Positions 6,695-8,227 of a DNA stretch of 8,227 nt are shown one piece after another. The position numbers and the translations under genes were made by a program. The notes under the pieces are model-generated. The model was not told the DNA's origin, did no database searches, and saw nothing but the letters and a program-made list of their open reading frames with translations. Origin of the DNA: Chitinophagaceae bacterium (lineage in GTDB: Bacteria; Bacteroidota; Bacteroidia; Chitinophagales; Chitinophagaceae); the NCBI GenBank assembly GCA_025455245.1, contig JALOMX010000081.1, positions 1 through 8,227 of the forward strand, read 5' to 3'. Within the stretch, counting starts at the first letter, position 1. Every line of letters starts with the position of its first letter.

Positions 6695-7454
6695 ACTTTT
6701 TTAAAAGACTGATAAAACCGATCTTCTTTCGTACAGCTACGGTTATGGGTGTTCCATCCGTAAGAACAACCTGTCCACCCCGTCCATTCACATACCTGGA
6801 AACATGTAACATATTCACAATATAAGAATGATGGATACGATAAAATTTTTCACGGGGCAACAAATCTTCCATGTCCTTTAAGGTCTTGGTTACAATTAGC
6901 CTTTTACCATTGATAAAATTGATTTCTACATAATTACCGGAGGCCTCCATAAAAATCACTTCTTTCAATTCCACAAAATCCATTCCCCTTAAAGAAGGCA
7001 AAGACAGAATATTGCTATGGTTGGATGGCTCCTTTAAAGAATTGAGCAATTCATCAACCCTCTGATTATTGACAGATGGAATCTGTACTTTTTTCTTTAT
7101 CCTTTCAACAGATTCCTTTAAATCTGTAATACTTACAGGTTTCAGCAAATAATCAACAGCAGCATATTTAAACGCTTTCAACGCATACTCATTAAATGCG
7201 GTAACAAAAACAACCTCAAATGAAACCGGTTTTAGCTGATCAAGTAAATCAAATGCATTTGCATAAGGCATTTCAATATCCAGAAACACAAGATCAGGCT
7301 TCATAGTCCTTATCAGCTCTATAGCCTCAAGCGGATTATCCGAAACAGCAATAACTTCAACTTCTGTACAATATTCTCCAAGCAGGCTTTTAAGGGTAAA
7401 AATGCTACCTGCCTCATCATCCACAATAATTGATCTTATCTTAAAGTCATTCAT
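6666..7454 (-). CDS. LytTR-family response regulator transcription factor
   Basis: A cytoplasmic response regulator that is phosphorylated by its partner kinase and binds DNA through a LytTR domain. The 262 residues have a receiver domain (about 5-120) with acidic pocket Asp12 and Asp13 (IIVDDE), phospho-acceptor Asp59 (FLDIEMP), Thr85 (VTAFNEYALKAF) and Lys105 (LLKPVS), so phosphorylation should be possible. A linker (about 121-147) leads to the LytTR domain (about 148-252), with VIFMEASGNYVEI (166-178), TLKDMEDLLP (191-200) and FYRIHHSYIVNM (204-215) as typical blocks. The short tail KSRGQGNS is encoded by the stretch overlapping metZ. ATG at 7452-7454 sits inside the end of the kinase gene (8-bp overlap, ATGAATGA), which suggests translational coupling. 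Targets cannot be read from the sequence. Control of the neighbouring sulfur operon is possible but not shown, because the two units converge rather than share a promoter region. Confidence 0.93.
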   Translation of the reverse strand: MNDFKIRSIIVDDEAGSIFTLKSLLGEYCTEVEVIAVSDNPLEAIELIRTMKPDLVFLDIEMPYANAFDLLDQLKPVSFEVVFVTAFNEYALKAFKYAAVDYLLKPVSITDLKESVERIKKKVQIPSVNNQRVDELLNSLKEPSNHSNILSLPSLRGMDFVELKEVIFMEASGNYVEINFINGKRLIVTKTLKDMEDLLPREKFYRIHHSYIVNMLHVSRYVNGRGGQVVLTDGTPITVAVRKKIGFISLLKKFKSRGQGNS

Positions 7455-8227
7455 AATTTTGTTCGATTACAATGTGAACGCTCGTTCCATTTGTATTCCC
7501 ATTTTCATCATGCCTGTCATTTACAAAAATGGATATCTTGTCTGCATAAATTTTATTTAGCAGTTCAATTCTTTTTTGGGTAAGTTCCATTCCCCTCGAC
7601 TGGTATTCAATGTGCTGATAGGTACGCAAAGCTGCTGTTTTTTCTCTTCCCGGACCATTATCTTCAACATAGCAATGAAGTTGATTATCAAGCAGGTGAA
7701 AGGAAATCTCAATATTGCCGCTGCCATCAAGCTTATACCTCATCCCATGCCTTACAGCATTCTCAACAAATGGCTGCAAGAGCATAACAGGAATTTTTAC
7801 ATTATTATCATTCAGAATGTTTCCGGTTTTGATACTATAAGAAAACCTCATTCCAAACCTGAGTTGTTCCAATTCCAGATATTTCGACAGGTATTCTACC
7901 TCCCTTCTTATGGTAATATACCCAAGGGTTGAGTTTTCAAGGGTTTCCCTAATCAATGAAGCAAATATGGAAAGATACTTATTGGCATTAGACAAATTAT
8001 TACTTACGATATATTGCTGTATAGAATTCAATGAATTAAAGATAAAGTGGGGATTCATCTGGGCCTGAAGGGCCTTGTGTTCAAGTTCCGCGAGTTGCAG
8101 TTGTATCCGGTTATTCTCCTCTATTTTTTTATTACGCACCTGTAACCTGAAATAAAATATGCGTAATATGATCCCTAAACCCGACAGGAAACAAACAACC
8201 AAAAACCACCGTTTCTTCCAAAATGGT
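7447..8227 (-). CDS. LytS-type sensor histidine kinase, N-terminus beyond the right edge; probable propeller/Y_Y_Y sensor
   Basis: A membrane histidine kinase that should phosphorylate the adjacent LytTR regulator. The frame is open to the window edge; TTG at 8200-8202 could be taken as a start but is more likely internal. Before it the frame reads PFWKKRWF, followed by a membrane segment (about 8208-8147; LVVCFLSGLGIILRIFYF). In Bacteroidota propeller sensors a PPFWKTWWF-like string closes the periplasmic Y_Y_Y domain just before the membrane, so a large extracytoplasmic beta-propeller is expected outside the window. A short coiled stretch (KKIEENNRIQLQLAELEHKA) leads to the His_kinase domain: MNPHFIFNSLNS with the phospho-acceptor His at 8047-8049, PFVENAVRHGM (N box) and EDNGPG (G1 box), then GMELTQKRIELLNKIY. 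The essential motifs are all present. The stop (TGA, 7449-7447) overlaps the regulator start, so the two are one operon. The signal sensed is unknown. Confidence 0.9.
   Translation of the reverse strand, partial: PFWKKRWFLVVCFLSGLGIILRIFYFRLQVRNKKIEENNRIQLQLAELEHKALQAQMNPHFIFNSLNSIQQYIVSNNLSNANKYLSIFASLIRETLENSTLGYITIRREVEYLSKYLELEQLRFGMRFSYSIKTGNILNDNNVKIPVMLLQPFVENAVRHGMRYKLDGSGNIEISFHLLDNQLHCYVEDNGPGREKTAALRTYQHIEYQSRGMELTQKRIELLNKIYADKISIFVNDRHDENGNTNGTSVHIVIEQNYE

Noticed and set aside
6696..6707. CTTTTTTAAAAG just after the metZ stop as an intrinsic terminator
   Set aside because: It lacks a GC-rich stem, and the inverted repeat leaves a loop too short to fold. It also codes the lysine-rich tail of the regulator.
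7576..7932. Open frame on the + strand opposite the kinase gene
   Set aside because: It is a shadow of the histidine kinase reading frame, with no recognisable motifs or start context.

Overview
This window comes from a member of the Bacteroidota. The predicted protein families fit the order Chitinophagales or a near relative, although that level of placement is inference. The evidence is a DUF2490 outer-membrane protein, a LytS/LytTR pair whose sensor ends like the Bacteroidota propeller sensors, moderate to low GC, and gene starts with no Shine-Dalgarno sequence.

Positions 1-6694 (+ strand) hold the distal part of an assimilatory sulfur operon. The order is cobA (uroporphyrinogen-III C-methyltransferase, cut by the left edge and frameshifted), cysJ (sulfite reductase flavoprotein), cysI (sulfite reductase hemoprotein), a Met8/CysG-N-type siroheme synthase gene, a DUF2490 gene and metZ (O-succinylhomoserine sulfhydrylase). 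Gaps are 9-57 bp, so one transcript is likely. The logic is compact: CobA and the Met8-like enzyme make siroheme, CysJ and CysI use it to reduce sulfite to sulfide, and MetZ puts the sulfide into homocysteine. The DUF2490 barrel is the only member without an obvious place in this pathway.

Positions 6666-8227 (- strand) hold a two-component system: a LytTR response regulator and its LytS-type histidine kinase, the latter cut by the right edge. The kinase and regulator genes overlap by 8 bp. The regulator gene converges on metZ and overlaps its 3' end by 29 bp. There is no intergenic stretch over 57 bp in the window.

The strongest oddity is a 34-bp tandem duplication in cobA that breaks its frame. 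The two copies differ by one synonymous base, which suggests either a recent mutation or an assembly artefact that joined two strain variants. A second point is that CysJ lacks the usual NADPH-site signatures while its FMN and FAD sites look intact. I see no mobile element, CRISPR array, RNA gene, riboswitch or clearly new system here. Most of the window is ordinary core metabolism.
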